Of a DNA stretch of 64,000 nt, positions 16,320 to 25,785 are shown one piece after another. Below the pieces are notes generated by a model. It made no database searches. It was not told where the DNA came from and saw only the letters and a list, made by a program, of their open reading frames with translations. The stretch's first letter is position 1; every line of letters starts with the position of its first letter. The position numbers and the translations under genes are program-made. This DNA is from CALREJ01 sp035547395 (GTDB lineage Bacteria; Patescibacteriota; Gracilibacteria; Peribacterales; Peribacteraceae), in contig DASZVA010000014.1 of NCBI GenBank assembly GCA_035547395.1, positions 34,621 to 98,620 on the forward strand, written 5' to 3'.

Positions 16320-17829
16320 GATACGATTTGAGTGAATTGATTCCTGCCATTATTTCACTCTCCAACTTCTCAATCTTCCCCAAAATCACCTTTGGCTCCT
16401 CATACTGCACCGCCTCGTACGTCACCTCCTTGTAGCGGTTCACACTGAGGTCATATTCGTTGTCTTCGATCTCTTTGCGCGGCACGAGGAAGCATTTACC
16501 GCTGCGGTCGCTCTTGGTTTCCCCGCGCTTCTTCCACTGAGCCACGATGTCGGGGATGTCATTCTGAGCGATGCGCTCTCGCTTGTCGTCCAGGCTGAAG
16601 CCATCTGCTTCCATGTCGTAAAACCAGACGTTCTCCGTCTCGCCGCCCTTCACGAAGACGAGGACAGCGGTACTAACTCCGGCGTACGGCCTGAAGACGC
16701 CGCTCGGCATCGAGATGACTCCTTGCAGCTCGCACTGCTCGATGAGCATCTTGCGGGCCAGCTTGTGCGCATTGCTGGAGCCAAAGAGCACACCATCGGG
16801 CACGATCATCGACGCACGACCGCCAACGCGCAGGGCATTGATGATCCGGTTGATGAACAGCAGTTCCGTCTTCGTCGTCGGAAGCATGAGCGATTCATTG
16901 ATGTCACCCTTGTCGATGCTACCCTTGAACGGCGGGTTGGCCATGATCACGTCGTACACGCCTTCCTCCACGTAGTTTTTGGAGAGCGTATCGCGCTGTT
17001 CAATGTTCGGGTGGCTGATCCCGTGCATCATGAGGTTCATGAGGCCGATGCGTACCATCGCCTCGTCCGCGTCGAATCCGTAAAAGGTCTTCTCCTTCAG
17101 ATGCTGCCATTGCCGCTCGTCGGTGAGCAGATCACCCACCAAACCACGCGGGAGGCCGTTTGCGTCCGTCACGCGGTGCTTCTCGCTCGTGTGCTGAGTG
17201 AGGATGTGCTGATACGCGCCGAGCAGGAAGCCGCCCGTACCGCAGGCGGGATCGCAGATCGTATCGCCAAGCTGCGGATTCACCAGCTCACACATCATCT
17301 GAATGACGTGGCGCGGCGTGCGGAACTGGCCCAGCTTGCCCGCGCTCGTGATCTCGGACAGCAAATGTTCGTACAGGTCGCCTTGGGTGTCCTGAAATTC
17401 CTGCCCCTCTCTTTGCTCTCGGGAGATTTCTTCGTAGATTTCGTCGATGATGTTCACGGCCTCGACGAGGAGTGATGGCTTGCTGATGATGAAAACCGCA
17501 TTGCCCATGTGCTTTGCATACGGGCTATCGGTGCTGCCGAGGCTCTTGAGGAAGGGAAACACCTTCTTCTGCACGTGGTCGAGCATCGCGCCGCCTTCCA
17601 TCTGCTTGAAGTGGCTCCAGCGCAGGTCGTCCTGTCCGGCAAAAAACGATTGGTAGTTTTCGCCCGTGAACTCCGCATCCTGCTTCTTCGTGAGGTCGAG
17701 TTCGTCGAGCCGCTTCATGAATAGCAGGTACGAAATCTGCTCAATCGCCGTGAGCGGGTTAGCGATGCCGCCGCTCCAGAAATTAGTCCAGAGGCGATCG
17801 ACAGCGGAGCGGAGTGTGCTATTGAGCAT
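16312..17829 (-). CDS. hsdM: Type I restriction-modification N6-adenine methyltransferase HsdM
   Basis: 505 residues from ATG 17829; upstream codons of the open frame overlap hsdR and do not look like HsdM. An N-terminal HsdM helical domain (LRSAVDRLWTNFWSGGI...LLFMKRLDELD) precedes the N6_Mtase domain with SAM motif I DPACGTGGF (193-201) and catalytic motif IV NPPF (298-301). Together with HsdS it methylates adenine in the recognition site and protects host DNA. The start overlaps the end of hsdR by 11 nt and the stop overlaps hsdS, so the three genes are one operon, in order R-M-S. Long opposite-strand frames here are shadows of high GC. Confidence 0.95.
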   Translation of the reverse strand: MLNSTLRSAVDRLWTNFWSGGIANPLTAIEQISYLLFMKRLDELDLTKKQDAEFTGENYQSFFAGQDDLRWSHFKQMEGGAMLDHVQKKVFPFLKSLGSTDSPYAKHMGNAVFIISKPSLLVEAVNIIDEIYEEISREQREGQEFQDTQGDLYEHLLSEITSAGKLGQFRTPRHVIQMMCELVNPQLGDTICDPACGTGGFLLGAYQHILTQHTSEKHRVTDANGLPRGLVGDLLTDERQWQHLKEKTFYGFDADEAMVRIGLMNLMMHGISHPNIEQRDTLSKNYVEEGVYDVIMANPPFKGSIDKGDINESLMLPTTKTELLFINRIINALRVGGRASMIVPDGVLFGSSNAHKLARKMLIEQCELQGVISMPSGVFRPYAGVSTAVLVFVKGGETENVWFYDMEADGFSLDDKRERIAQNDIPDIVAQWKKRGETKSDRSGKCFLVPRKEIEDNEYDLSVNRYKEVTYEAVQYEEPKVILGKIEKLESEIMAGINSLKSYHD

Positions 17830-20623
17830 GAGCGAGCAGTGCGTGAGTAAAATCGAGGATTTCCGCGCGCTCCTTTGGCTTGAACAAGCCAAGGAAGCCC
17901 TTCTCGTGGAAGCGCGTGAACGGCTCGCGGGTGAGGTCTTTCTTGTCGAGCCTGCCGTTTTCGATAATGAATGTCTCAAGCGTACGCAAAAACTGAATCT
18001 GCTTCGCGGTCAGCGTGTTGTGATGGACGATGAACTCCGCGAATGCTTCCGACACCTTGTCAGGGAAGGTCTTGAGTTCCCCGATCCCCATAATGTACCT
18101 GATCAAATCGAGAAATTGAACCCTTCTCGCGTTGTACGCCTTCTGCAAGTTCTGCTCGTTGGGATACGGATCGTACTGCTCCAGCGTGTCGGCAAGCTGC
18201 TCCAACTCGTCCTTCGACAGGCTCGCGCCCTTCTTCACTTTCTTGAGGATGGGATTCTCGTCTTCCAGCTTCTTGATGAGCGCTTCCACTTTCTCGCGGT
18301 ACTTCTGCACGGAGACGCGCTCATTGGCAGGGCCGAACTCGATCATCTGCTTTTCAGCGGTGAGGTCGCGCAGGTTCAACTTCTCTTGGTCGATCTTGAA
18401 CCCTTCCTCGCGGAACCGCATGAGCGGCGCGAGGCTGTGCACGATCTCTTGCAACTGCGCTTCATCGGCCTTGGGCACAAAGCCCTCATTCAGCACTGCC
18501 TCGATCAGCTCTTTGTGCTTAGCGACGGTGTTCACGGAAAGCGGCAGATCGGAAATTTTCTCGATGATGACCTGCTCCAGCGTCTCGATCTTCTTGGCGT
18601 CCGCATTGAGACGGGCGATAGAGAGCTGCAAGACGTTGATTTCGAGGCTCATGGCCTTGAAGTCCTCGTTGCTGCGCGTGCGCATGAGCGGGGCGATCTC
18701 CTTTTGCAAATAGAGCTGCTTCTCGTCATTGAGGTTCTTCCAGAACGCATCGTCCAGCCGTTCGATCTTCGATTTCGCGTCGAGCACCACCACGTTGTTA
18801 TGCGGCAGCTTCTTGATGTCCTCGCGCATGGACGCGATCGTCTCCTCCGCGATCTTCTCCTCCTGCGCCTTCACCGCCGCCGCGTATTTCTGAAGACGTG
18901 TCTCGAAGAGGCGTACGGGCAGGGGCTTCGTGGGGCGTTCCTCTTTGCCCTTCGGATTCATCTGGAAATACTCGAAGTTGCCCCAGCAGTCGATAATGAG
19001 GAAGTGGTCTTTCTTCGTGCACCACGGCTTCATGGCTTTTGGCTCCAGTAGGCGTGTCCCGCGTCCGATCATCTGCCAGAATTTCGTGTATGAGAACACT
19101 GGCTTGGCGAAGACGAGGTTCACGATCTCGCGCACGTCGATGCCGGTATCGAGCATGTCCACGCTGATAGCGATGCGCGGCATGTCGTTATTCTTGAACT
19201 GATCGAGCAGACCGCCCTTGCCGTGGACGCGGCTATCTTCGGACACGAGCACCTTGGCGATCTTGCCCTTCTGCTCCGGGTAGAGATTGTCGAACATTTC
19301 CTGCAACCGCCATGCGTGCTCTTTGGTCATGGCGAAGAAGATCGTCTTGCCCGGCAGCACGCCACTGTCATCCTTGATGCACTCTTCCATGAATTCCTCA
19401 ACGATGAGCGCGTTCGTGCCCTTGTTCGTCACCTTCTTCTCCAAATCCGTGCCCTCGTAGTTGATGTCCTCCAGCTCCTTACCCTCGGCCAGCAGCTTTT
19501 TCTGGTCTTCCAGCGACAGTTTGTCGTGATGGATGCCCTCGGCTTGGAACTTCGTTTGCAATGACATGACCTCAAAGTCACAGAGATATGGTGGTTTATT
19601 GTTCACGGCTTCCTCATAGGTGTAAGCATAGGTAGGTTCTCCATCGTCACACGAGAACAGATCAAATGTATTGTGGTCGATGGCATCTGTAGGTGTAGCA
19701 GTGAGACCAAGCTGAAGAGAATCGAAGTAATCAAAAATATTCCGGTAGGCGTTATAGATTGAACGATGGCTCTCATCAGCCACGATGAGGTCAAAGAAAT
19801 GCGGGGAGAGTGGGCAATCCACCTGCTCGATAATATTGAGCAACATCGGATAGGTCATAGTATAAACTCGGCGATCGGTAGTAATTTCTTGCTCTCCCTG
19901 TTTCGGCCAGAGTGGTGCATTTGGCAAAAATTCACGAAATGCTTCTATCGCCTGATCGCGGAGTGCTATGCGATCGACTAGGAAGAGAACTCGTTGTACG
20001 CGATTACTGCGCATGAGGACATCGAGTAGAGACACACATGTGCGTGTCTTACCCGTCCCTGTCGCCATAACGAGAAGAAACTTACGTCGTCCTTTGTCGA
20101 CACCTTCAAGCACTGAACGGATTGCCTGAATTTGGTAAGGACGATTGGAGATGTCGCGATTGATCAGTTCCTGTGACATTGGCTTAGTGCTCTCACGCAG
20201 GTACAGCATCCTTTCTAAATCTTTACGTGTTGGGAAGCCATAGACCTTGCGAGGTGCATATCGCTCTGTATCCCAGAAAAAAATATCATGGCCATTTGTA
20301 TAAAAGACAAAAGGCATTTCACGACCCGTATTTTTGACAATGTTTTCCGCATATTGCTTCGCTTGTTCCTGCCCAACGCGCGCATCACGAGATGTTTTCT
20401 TTGCTTCCACGACTGCCAGTGGATAACCATCTTCGCCTAGCAGCGCATAATCAGAAAATTGATGCCCTTGGAATTCATGCATTGGTACTTCAATCCCTTC
20501 TGGTAAGCCAACCCAGATATCCATCTCAGTCAGGACCTTTGTTGGATCATTGATATCCCATCCAGCTTTTAGCAAGCGCTTGTCAATTATCTCACGACGA
20601 GTCTTTGCTTCGGATTCGTTCAT
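17819..20623 (-). CDS. hsdR: Type I restriction endonuclease HsdR
   Basis: 934 residues. The N-terminal nuclease has SDYALLGEDGYPLAVVEAKK, giving Asp58 and Glu73-x-Lys75 of the PD-(D/E)xK site. The SF2 translocase carries Walker A MATGTGKT (about 187-194), DESH (283-286), GLTATPTD and a C-terminal motif QMIGRGTRL. A long helical C-terminal region binds the methylase core. HsdR translocates DNA and cuts distant from unmethylated sites. The 5' third (nt about 19580-20623) is AT-richer than the rest: one 60-nt stretch at 20161 has 27 G+C by hand count against 34 at 18361. This suggests a mosaic gene. First gene of the hsdRMS operon. Confidence 0.95.
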   Translation of the reverse strand: MNESEAKTRREIIDKRLLKAGWDINDPTKVLTEMDIWVGLPEGIEVPMHEFQGHQFSDYALLGEDGYPLAVVEAKKTSRDARVGQEQAKQYAENIVKNTGREMPFVFYTNGHDIFFWDTERYAPRKVYGFPTRKDLERMLYLRESTKPMSQELINRDISNRPYQIQAIRSVLEGVDKGRRKFLLVMATGTGKTRTCVSLLDVLMRSNRVQRVLFLVDRIALRDQAIEAFREFLPNAPLWPKQGEQEITTDRRVYTMTYPMLLNIIEQVDCPLSPHFFDLIVADESHRSIYNAYRNIFDYFDSLQLGLTATPTDAIDHNTFDLFSCDDGEPTYAYTYEEAVNNKPPYLCDFEVMSLQTKFQAEGIHHDKLSLEDQKKLLAEGKELEDINYEGTDLEKKVTNKGTNALIVEEFMEECIKDDSGVLPGKTIFFAMTKEHAWRLQEMFDNLYPEQKGKIAKVLVSEDSRVHGKGGLLDQFKNNDMPRIAISVDMLDTGIDVREIVNLVFAKPVFSYTKFWQMIGRGTRLLEPKAMKPWCTKKDHFLIIDCWGNFEYFQMNPKGKEERPTKPLPVRLFETRLQKYAAAVKAQEEKIAEETIASMREDIKKLPHNNVVVLDAKSKIERLDDAFWKNLNDEKQLYLQKEIAPLMRTRSNEDFKAMSLEINVLQLSIARLNADAKKIETLEQVIIEKISDLPLSVNTVAKHKELIEAVLNEGFVPKADEAQLQEIVHSLAPLMRFREEGFKIDQEKLNLRDLTAEKQMIEFGPANERVSVQKYREKVEALIKKLEDENPILKKVKKGASLSKDELEQLADTLEQYDPYPNEQNLQKAYNARRVQFLDLIRYIMGIGELKTFPDKVSEAFAEFIVHHNTLTAKQIQFLRTLETFIIENGRLDKKDLTREPFTRFHEKGFLGLFKPKERAEILDFTHALLAHAQ

Positions 20624-20768
20624 CAGAGAAGGGAATTACTGATATTTTAGCGCGCGAATCAGCAAATCGTAATGCCTTTTTGCTATTAAGAAAAGCCAGA
20701 GTCTTTGCACGAATGCCTACTATGGAATGCTCTTTTTCTTTATTATAAATTACTATTTAATCTAATCG

Positions 20769-22472
20769 ATGCCTAAAACCGACATCAAGGTGAGTGAACT
20801 GGTTGAAAAGGTACAGCGGGGAGAACTGCGTCTTCCGGAAATGCAGCGGCGCTATGTATGGTCTGCGACGATGGTTCGTGATCTTCTTGACTCTCTCTAT
20901 CGCGGATACCCGTCCGGAACCATTCTTGTATGGGAAACAGATGAAGACATAGAGACTCGCGATTTGGCCGTGGCCCCCACGCGCACGCCAACGACGACAG
21001 GGAAGCTGCTGCTATTGGATGGTCAGCAACGCACCACATCGCTGACATCGATTCTATCGGGAGAACCGGTATGGGTTCGCAACAGACGTAAGCCCATTGA
21101 GATTCTCTTCAATCTTGACCATCCGGCCGGGCCACCGGCAGATGCTCAGGAATTCGGTGAGCCGGATTATTCTGAGGATATCGAAGATATGGAAGACGAA
21201 GAGAGTGCAGAGCGGGATATTCAAGAAGAGCTTAAGCAAAAAACATTTGTCGTTGCCAATAAAGCACTGAAAAATAATCCAATTTGGGTGTCGGTATCGG
21301 ATATTTTCAAGATGACGGACAGCCAGATTTTACGGGGGCTTGGCATCAACTCAGATAATCCGAAATGGGACATGTACGCGGAGCGTCTTCAGCAGGTGCG
21401 AAAAATAGAAGACTATTCCTACGTCATGCATGTACTTGAGAAAAACATGTCCTACGCGGAAGTGACGGATATTTTCGTCCGCGTGAACTCGCAAGGAATC
21501 AAATTGCGTGGATCAGATTTAGCCATTGCGCAGATAACATCGAAATGGAAGGGATTCATGCAGACCATAGAAGACTTTGCTAAGGAGTTTGGCGATGAAG
21601 AAAACAGCATACTGGAAGCAGGGTTACCGATTCGCGCATTGGTCGTATTTGCAACACATCAGAGTCGATACAAGACCGTGGGAAAGTTGAGTCTCGACCA
21701 GATGAAAAAAGCATGGGTACAGGCCAAGGAAGCGCTGGAGTTTGCGATTAACTTTGCGCACAGCAACGCCGGCATAGACAGTATCGATTATTTATCTGCA
21801 CCAACGCTGCTGGTTACAATCGGTGTCTATGCGGTACTGAGACAGGGGAAACTGACTGCTGAAGAAACAAAAATGCTCCTTCGTTGGTTGTACATCGCTC
21901 ATATGCGCGCTCATTATACGGTCGCATCTTCGGAATCCGTTTTGGATAGTGATCTTTCACTTCTCTTCAAAGGCGGTGATTTGCCTGCCCTGCTGGAGCA
22001 ATTACAGCTGCACGTTCGTAAGTTTGAACTGGATCCGGAGGAGGTGAGAGGGAAGGGGATTCGCAGTCCGATTTTCTCAATGCTCTACATCGTCTTAAAG
22101 CATCAAGGAGCAAAAGACTGGCTGTCCGGTTTGGACCTTGACCACCACATCGGAAAGGCACATGCCATTCAGTATCATCACATTTTTCCCAAGGCACTGC
22201 TAAAAAAATCCCACTATGAGCCAAAAGAAATCAATCAGATCGCCAACATGGCATTCATTGGCGGCAAAACAAATCGTCATATCATGGATAAAGAACCGAT
22301 CGTCTATATGGAAAATATGGTTCTACCGAAGCAAGGCGAAGGCGCTTTGCATTCGCAATTGATTCCTAGTGATCGATCGCTTTGGAGATTAGAAAATTAT
22401 CCGCAGTTCCTCGAATATCGGACAAAAGCAATTGCTACATGTATCAATGAATTTTTGAGGAAATTCAATTAA
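20769..22472 (+). CDS. DUF262/HNH protein (GmrSD-like type IV restriction)
   Basis: 567 residues. The DUF262 (ParB/Srx-like) part carries RGELRLPEMQRRYVW (18-31), SLYRGYPSGTILVW and LLLDGQQRTTS (82-91), the DGQQR motif of GmrS-like NTP-binding domains. The C-terminus contains an HNH-type nuclease core, YHHIFPKALL near residue 468, then NQIANMAFIGGKTNRHI, as in DUF1524/GmrD-like domains. Such single-chain proteins act in restriction of modified phage DNA. It is divergent from hsdR, 145 nt away. TAATCT lies 5 nt before the ATG. Probably a second restriction module of the same island. Confidence 0.85.
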   Translation: MPKTDIKVSELVEKVQRGELRLPEMQRRYVWSATMVRDLLDSLYRGYPSGTILVWETDEDIETRDLAVAPTRTPTTTGKLLLLDGQQRTTSLTSILSGEPVWVRNRRKPIEILFNLDHPAGPPADAQEFGEPDYSEDIEDMEDEESAERDIQEELKQKTFVVANKALKNNPIWVSVSDIFKMTDSQILRGLGINSDNPKWDMYAERLQQVRKIEDYSYVMHVLEKNMSYAEVTDIFVRVNSQGIKLRGSDLAIAQITSKWKGFMQTIEDFAKEFGDEENSILEAGLPIRALVVFATHQSRYKTVGKLSLDQMKKAWVQAKEALEFAINFAHSNAGIDSIDYLSAPTLLVTIGVYAVLRQGKLTAEETKMLLRWLYIAHMRAHYTVASSESVLDSDLSLLFKGGDLPALLEQLQLHVRKFELDPEEVRGKGIRSPIFSMLYIVLKHQGAKDWLSGLDLDHHIGKAHAIQYHHIFPKALLKKSHYEPKEINQIANMAFIGGKTNRHIMDKEPIVYMENMVLPKQGEGALHSQLIPSDRSLWRLENYPQFLEYRTKAIATCINEFLRKFN

Positions 22473-22506
22473 CACCCCTTTGCACCGATCTAATATGACA
22501 TTGCAC

Positions 22507-22533
22507 AAAACCCGAAGCTTCCGCCCCGGGTTT
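22507..22533. terminator. Hairpin between convergent DUF262 and rplI genes
   Basis: AAACCCG and CGGGTTT arms with a 12-base loop. T-runs are short on both strands, but the position 34 nt after one stop and 23 nt after the other fits a bidirectional terminator. Confidence 0.5.
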
Positions 22534-22555
22534 AGATTCATATGTAGAAAAATGA

Positions 22556-23017
22556 TTAGTCTTTCTTCTCCACCTTCTCTGCCTCGACCACCACCGAGAG
22601 GGGAACGCTTTGATCGTTCAGCTTGAGCTGCACGGTGTGCGTGCCGGTCGACTTGATGGGTTCGTCAAGGAGGACGGACTGCTCCGGCAGATCCAGCGAG
22701 AGCTGTTCCTTGAGAGCTTCCACGATCGCGCCCTTGTTGATGGCGGCGTAAAGCTTGCCGGTCTTGGTCACCTTGCGGGTGAAGCTGAGCTGCTGGCCCG
22801 TTAGCGCCTTGGCGGTCGATGCCTGCGCGGACTTTTCCTTCTCACGCTCTTCTGCTCTGCGGCGGATGAGATCCGCGTAGCGCTTGCGCACGAGCGGTGT
22901 TGCAACCAACGCGGCGCGGCGGGGGAGGAGGAAGTTCAGAGCGTAACCGTCTCCGACGACCAGTAAATCATTCTTCTTTCCGATGCCTGCGATGTCTTGG
23001 AGGAGTAATACTTCCAT
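22556..23017 (-). CDS. rplI: 50S ribosomal protein L9
   Basis: 153 residues, close to the usual 150. The N-terminus has the L9 signature MEVLLLQDIAGIGKKNDLLVVGDGYALNFLLP, then the long connecting helix (about 42-75, Arg/Lys/Glu rich) and the C-terminal rRNA-binding domain. L9 is a non-essential protein near the L1 stalk and is missing from several CPR lineages, so its presence helps exclude those. The ATG is 6 nt after a TACGTA hexamer with no Shine-Dalgarno. It marks the right-hand return from the accessory island to core genome. Confidence 0.93.
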   Translation of the reverse strand: MEVLLLQDIAGIGKKNDLLVVGDGYALNFLLPRRAALVATPLVRKRYADLIRRRAEEREKEKSAQASTAKALTGQQLSFTRKVTKTGKLYAAINKGAIVEALKEQLSLDLPEQSVLLDEPIKSTGTHTVQLKLNDQSVPLSVVVEAEKVEKKD

Positions 23018-23132
23018 TGGTGCTACGTAAGTGAAATGAGCTAAAAGATCCTACGGCAAGTAGGACGATGCGTCAATGGTAGCGGGGGTATGGTGCATCA
23101 ACTGATGAGACGCTTTTTTCGCCTTTCTCTTG

Positions 23133-25352
23133 CTAAATGAGGCTTGACACCCAGGGCAAAAAATCGAGCCATCCTTTGCCGGGTTTGAAGACGCGATCTT
23201 GCTTGACGTACCAGTCACTTAATGTCAAAAACCTATCTGAGTGCAGCGAAAGATGACCCAGGTCGATACCGAGAATGCTGCTCTTGTGGGCGAAGGTGTA
23301 AACGGGGGAGTAGAGGAAGATGGCCGGAACATCCTTGGCAAGGACGGATTTCAGCTTCTGCAGCGCGTTCTGGCGCTCGGTTTCATCGCCGGTGCTGCGG
23401 ATGGTCTCGAGCAGCGTGTCGGCCTGAAATGATTCGTACTGGGACAGATTGTAGGCATCCAGACGAAGATCGGATTTGTTACCGGTGACCTTCTGCACGC
23501 CGCTACTGTGCCAATACGGATAGCTGTCGAGGTTATCGAGCAGGGATTCGCCAAAGAGCAGCGCGTCGTAATCGCGCGCGAGCATCTTGGCCTGGAAGTC
23601 GTCGGTCGTGGCGGGAATATCGATCGTTACATTGACGCCCAGCTTCGCCCACTGCTTCTTCACGTCCTCGGCGACGGCTTTGTACGACGGGGGAGAGGGG
23701 CTGGTGAGCAACGTGAGCTTAAGCTGCTTGCCCTGATCGTTGATGCGCGTGCCGATGGGATCCCCCGGCTGTCGCAGGCGCAGATAGCCGTCCTGAACCA
23801 CCAGATTATTGACCGAGATGCGCTGCGATTCCGGAATGGAACCCGCCTTGGACGCCAGGAACAGATCGACAAGGTGCTGTTCATTGAGTGCCTTGGCGTA
23901 ATCGTCAGCCGTGACCGTGCGATGCACGTAGCACGAATCGAGGATCTTGCCTTTGTCGTCGGTCAATTTAATCAGGTTGTAGCCGACGTGCAGCGCGTTC
24001 GCGCCGGTGGTCGGCAGCTGCACGATCCACGATCCCGATTGCGTGGGATTGGCCCTGAGCGGAATGCCGTTGATGCTGTCCTTGCCGCTCAAATCATGCC
24101 CCGATCCCGTGACGGACAGCAGGGCGCCGGTATCCAGGAACACGACAGGCGCAATCTTCAGAATGCCGTTCTGGTTGGCATCACGCTGCTCGAGCAAATG
24201 CTGCAGATGGAGTTTTTCGGGGAAGTACCAGGACGAATCGACGAGCGCCCCCTGCGCCGCTGCCGGATCGAATTTGTACCGCCAGTCGGAGTTGTCGAGC
24301 TCGAGCAGGGGAGTGTCGACGATGGCGGATTCGCCCGCGGTTTCCGCGATTTCCTGCTTGTTGGTCCCCAGCTGCAGACCCAGTCGCAGTTTCTGATCCT
24401 TCACAACAGTGCGATCGAGGTTGAAGAAGAGCGCCGTGTACTGCGGCAATGTGTAATTGCTCGCAGAGAACTGATTCGGAACGGCCGGCGTGCCGTTGGC
24501 CGTGTGCGGCACGAGGCGGATGCCGTCGAGATTGTGGAGATCCGACAGCAGCGTCTGGTAGCTCGGGAAAATGCGGAAGACCAGGCGATCGATGCGTTCG
24601 ACCGGCGGAATCGTACGATCGAACCGCTCGAGCGTCACTTCGGTACTCAGCTCCGTCTGCGAGATGCTTTTGATCTTGTAGGGACCCGCGCCGACGGGAT
24701 GGAACCCGAAGTCGAGCGTCTGATCGATCATCTTGACGGGCACGCCCTCGAAAGATTTTTTCGGCAGCAGCCCGAGTGTTAAGTTGCTCGGGAAAAAACT
24801 GTAGGGCTCGTCGAGGACGAACTGCACCGTGCGGTCGTTGACTTTTTTGATGGTGACGCCGCGGAAGTTTTGCGCCAGCAGGGTGTTTGGGAAATCCGGG
24901 TCCTGAATCGTCTGGAACGTGAACAGCACGTCGTCCGCCGTGACCGGATGCGGATCCTTGGTTGTGGAATCCTGCCAATAGATGTTTTTCTTGAGGGTGA
25001 CCGTATAGGTCTTGCCGTCCTTGGACACATCGTACGTCGCCAGGTCATCGACGATCTTCTTGCTCTGCGGATCGTACTTGAGAAGCCCCGCGAAGATGAG
25101 CGAAACGATGTCGCGGTTCACGTCGTTTTGGACGGTGAACCAGGGATTCAGCGGCTGCAAGGTGCCGACGGACCCCTCGATGTAGGTGCCGCCGCTGGCC
25201 GGAATCAAGACGGTGTTATCGATGTAAAACCGATAGACAAGCATGCTGAAACTGCCCACGAAAAGCAGGATCAGTCCGATCACGACCCAGCGTTCCCATC
25301 GCACATACGAGCGCAGCAAACCCTGAAAGGTGGAGCGAAACAATCGGGGCAT
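23133..25352 (-). CDS. Membrane-anchored ABC-type peptide/solute-binding protein (SBP family 5)
   Basis: 739 residues. An N-terminal cytoplasmic Arg-rich stretch and one membrane helix (about 22-44) replace the usual lipoprotein signal. The SBP_bac_5 fold follows: GGTYIEGSVGTLQPLNPWF, DLATYDVSKDGKTYTVTLKKNIYW, HPVTADDVLFTFQTIQDPDFP and, near the end, a Y-WHSSG-like segment. It is longer than DppA/OppA (about 540), with an inserted region around 340-480 containing a possible Ig-like piece. Binds oligopeptides or similar ligands outside the membrane. No permease genes are adjacent. It starts 4 nt after secG, so the two are co-transcribed. Confidence 0.85.
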   Translation of the reverse strand: MPRLFRSTFQGLLRSYVRWERWVVIGLILLFVGSFSMLVYRFYIDNTVLIPASGGTYIEGSVGTLQPLNPWFTVQNDVNRDIVSLIFAGLLKYDPQSKKIVDDLATYDVSKDGKTYTVTLKKNIYWQDSTTKDPHPVTADDVLFTFQTIQDPDFPNTLLAQNFRGVTIKKVNDRTVQFVLDEPYSFFPSNLTLGLLPKKSFEGVPVKMIDQTLDFGFHPVGAGPYKIKSISQTELSTEVTLERFDRTIPPVERIDRLVFRIFPSYQTLLSDLHNLDGIRLVPHTANGTPAVPNQFSASNYTLPQYTALFFNLDRTVVKDQKLRLGLQLGTNKQEIAETAGESAIVDTPLLELDNSDWRYKFDPAAAQGALVDSSWYFPEKLHLQHLLEQRDANQNGILKIAPVVFLDTGALLSVTGSGHDLSGKDSINGIPLRANPTQSGSWIVQLPTTGANALHVGYNLIKLTDDKGKILDSCYVHRTVTADDYAKALNEQHLVDLFLASKAGSIPESQRISVNNLVVQDGYLRLRQPGDPIGTRINDQGKQLKLTLLTSPSPPSYKAVAEDVKKQWAKLGVNVTIDIPATTDDFQAKMLARDYDALLFGESLLDNLDSYPYWHSSGVQKVTGNKSDLRLDAYNLSQYESFQADTLLETIRSTGDETERQNALQKLKSVLAKDVPAIFLYSPVYTFAHKSSILGIDLGHLSLHSDRFLTLSDWYVKQDRVFKPGKGWLDFLPWVSSLI

Positions 25353-25356
25353 TGAA

Positions 25357-25572
25357 TCAGCGGATGAACCAACCGGCGATGGTCAGCACGAAGAAAATGA
25401 TTCCGAGGATGGCGGAACCCTGATAGAGCACGCGCTCCGCGCCTCTGCGCTGCACGTACGTAACTCCCGTGCCGCCGAGCGCGGACGACAGGCCGCTAGA
25501 GCGATGCTGCAGCAGAATGCTGAAGATGATGAGAATGGCGAGAACCGCCTGAATCGTAGTAATCAAACTCAT
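25357..25572 (-). CDS. secG: Preprotein translocase subunit SecG
   Basis: 71 residues with two membrane helices (about 4-22 and 50-69) joined by a Gly/Ser-rich loop, GLSSALGGTG, typical of SecG. SecG stabilises the SecYE channel and aids SecA-driven export. The start is well defined: TACACT ends 6 nt before the ATG, the leaderless geometry. The downstream binding protein follows after 4 nt. Confidence 0.9.
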   Translation of the reverse strand: MSLITTIQAVLAILIIFSILLQHRSSGLSSALGGTGVTYVQRRGAERVLYQGSAILGIIFFVLTIAGWFIR

Positions 25573-25639
25573 GCAGACAGTGTAGAGGTTTACGCCCGCC
25601 GATCAAGGGTGATTTGGGCTTTGGAAAGGCGCAAAATGG

Positions 25640-25675
25640 GAAAATTGAAAAATGAAAATGGAAAATTAATTTTCT
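25640..25675. repeat. A-rich GAAAATTGAAAA-type intergenic repeat
   Basis: GGGAAAATTGAAAAATG followed by GAAAATGGAAAATTAATTTTC. A related, inverted arrangement occurs at about 52138-52235. It lies just upstream of the tRNA-Val promoter. Confidence 0.45.
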
Positions 25676-25676
25676 G

Positions 25677-25682
25677 TATACT
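25677..25682 (+). promoter_or_regulatory. -10 element of tRNA-Val
   Basis: TATACT ends 12 nt before the mature 5' end, leaving a short leader for RNase P removal. Confidence 0.6.
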
Positions 25683-25694
25683 TTCGTCACATCA

Positions 25695-25771
25695 GGGCGC
25701 CTAGCTCAGTTGGTTAGAGCATCTCGTTTACACCGAGAGGGTCAGGGGTTCGAATCCTCTGGCGCCCACCA
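25695..25771 (+). tRNA. tRNA-Val(UAC)
   Basis: 77 nt with encoded CCA. Acceptor GGGCGCC/GGCGCCC, D-stem GCTC/GAGC, anticodon stem TCTCG/CGAGA with loop TTTACAC (anticodon UAC), and T-stem AGGGG/CCTCT. Reads GUA and, by wobble, other Val codons. Confidence 0.95.
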
Positions 25772-25785
25772 CCCCGTCACCCTAA

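Noticed and set aside
17666..19051. Long plus-strand open frame (461 codons) opposite hsdM/hsdR
   Set aside because: Translation is Leu/Arg/His-rich without motifs and lies antisense to a well-supported hsdRM pair; it reflects few stop codons opposite GC-rich coding DNA.
9210..22556. Attachment-site duplication of the tRNA-Ile 3' end at the far side of the island
   Set aside because: I looked for the T-arm/acceptor sequence near 12.9, 15.2 and 22.5 kb and found no repeat, and there is no integrase inside the island.
23508..24782. 424-codon plus-strand frame opposite the binding-protein gene
   Set aside because: Shadow of SBP_bac_5 gene; no recognisable domain.
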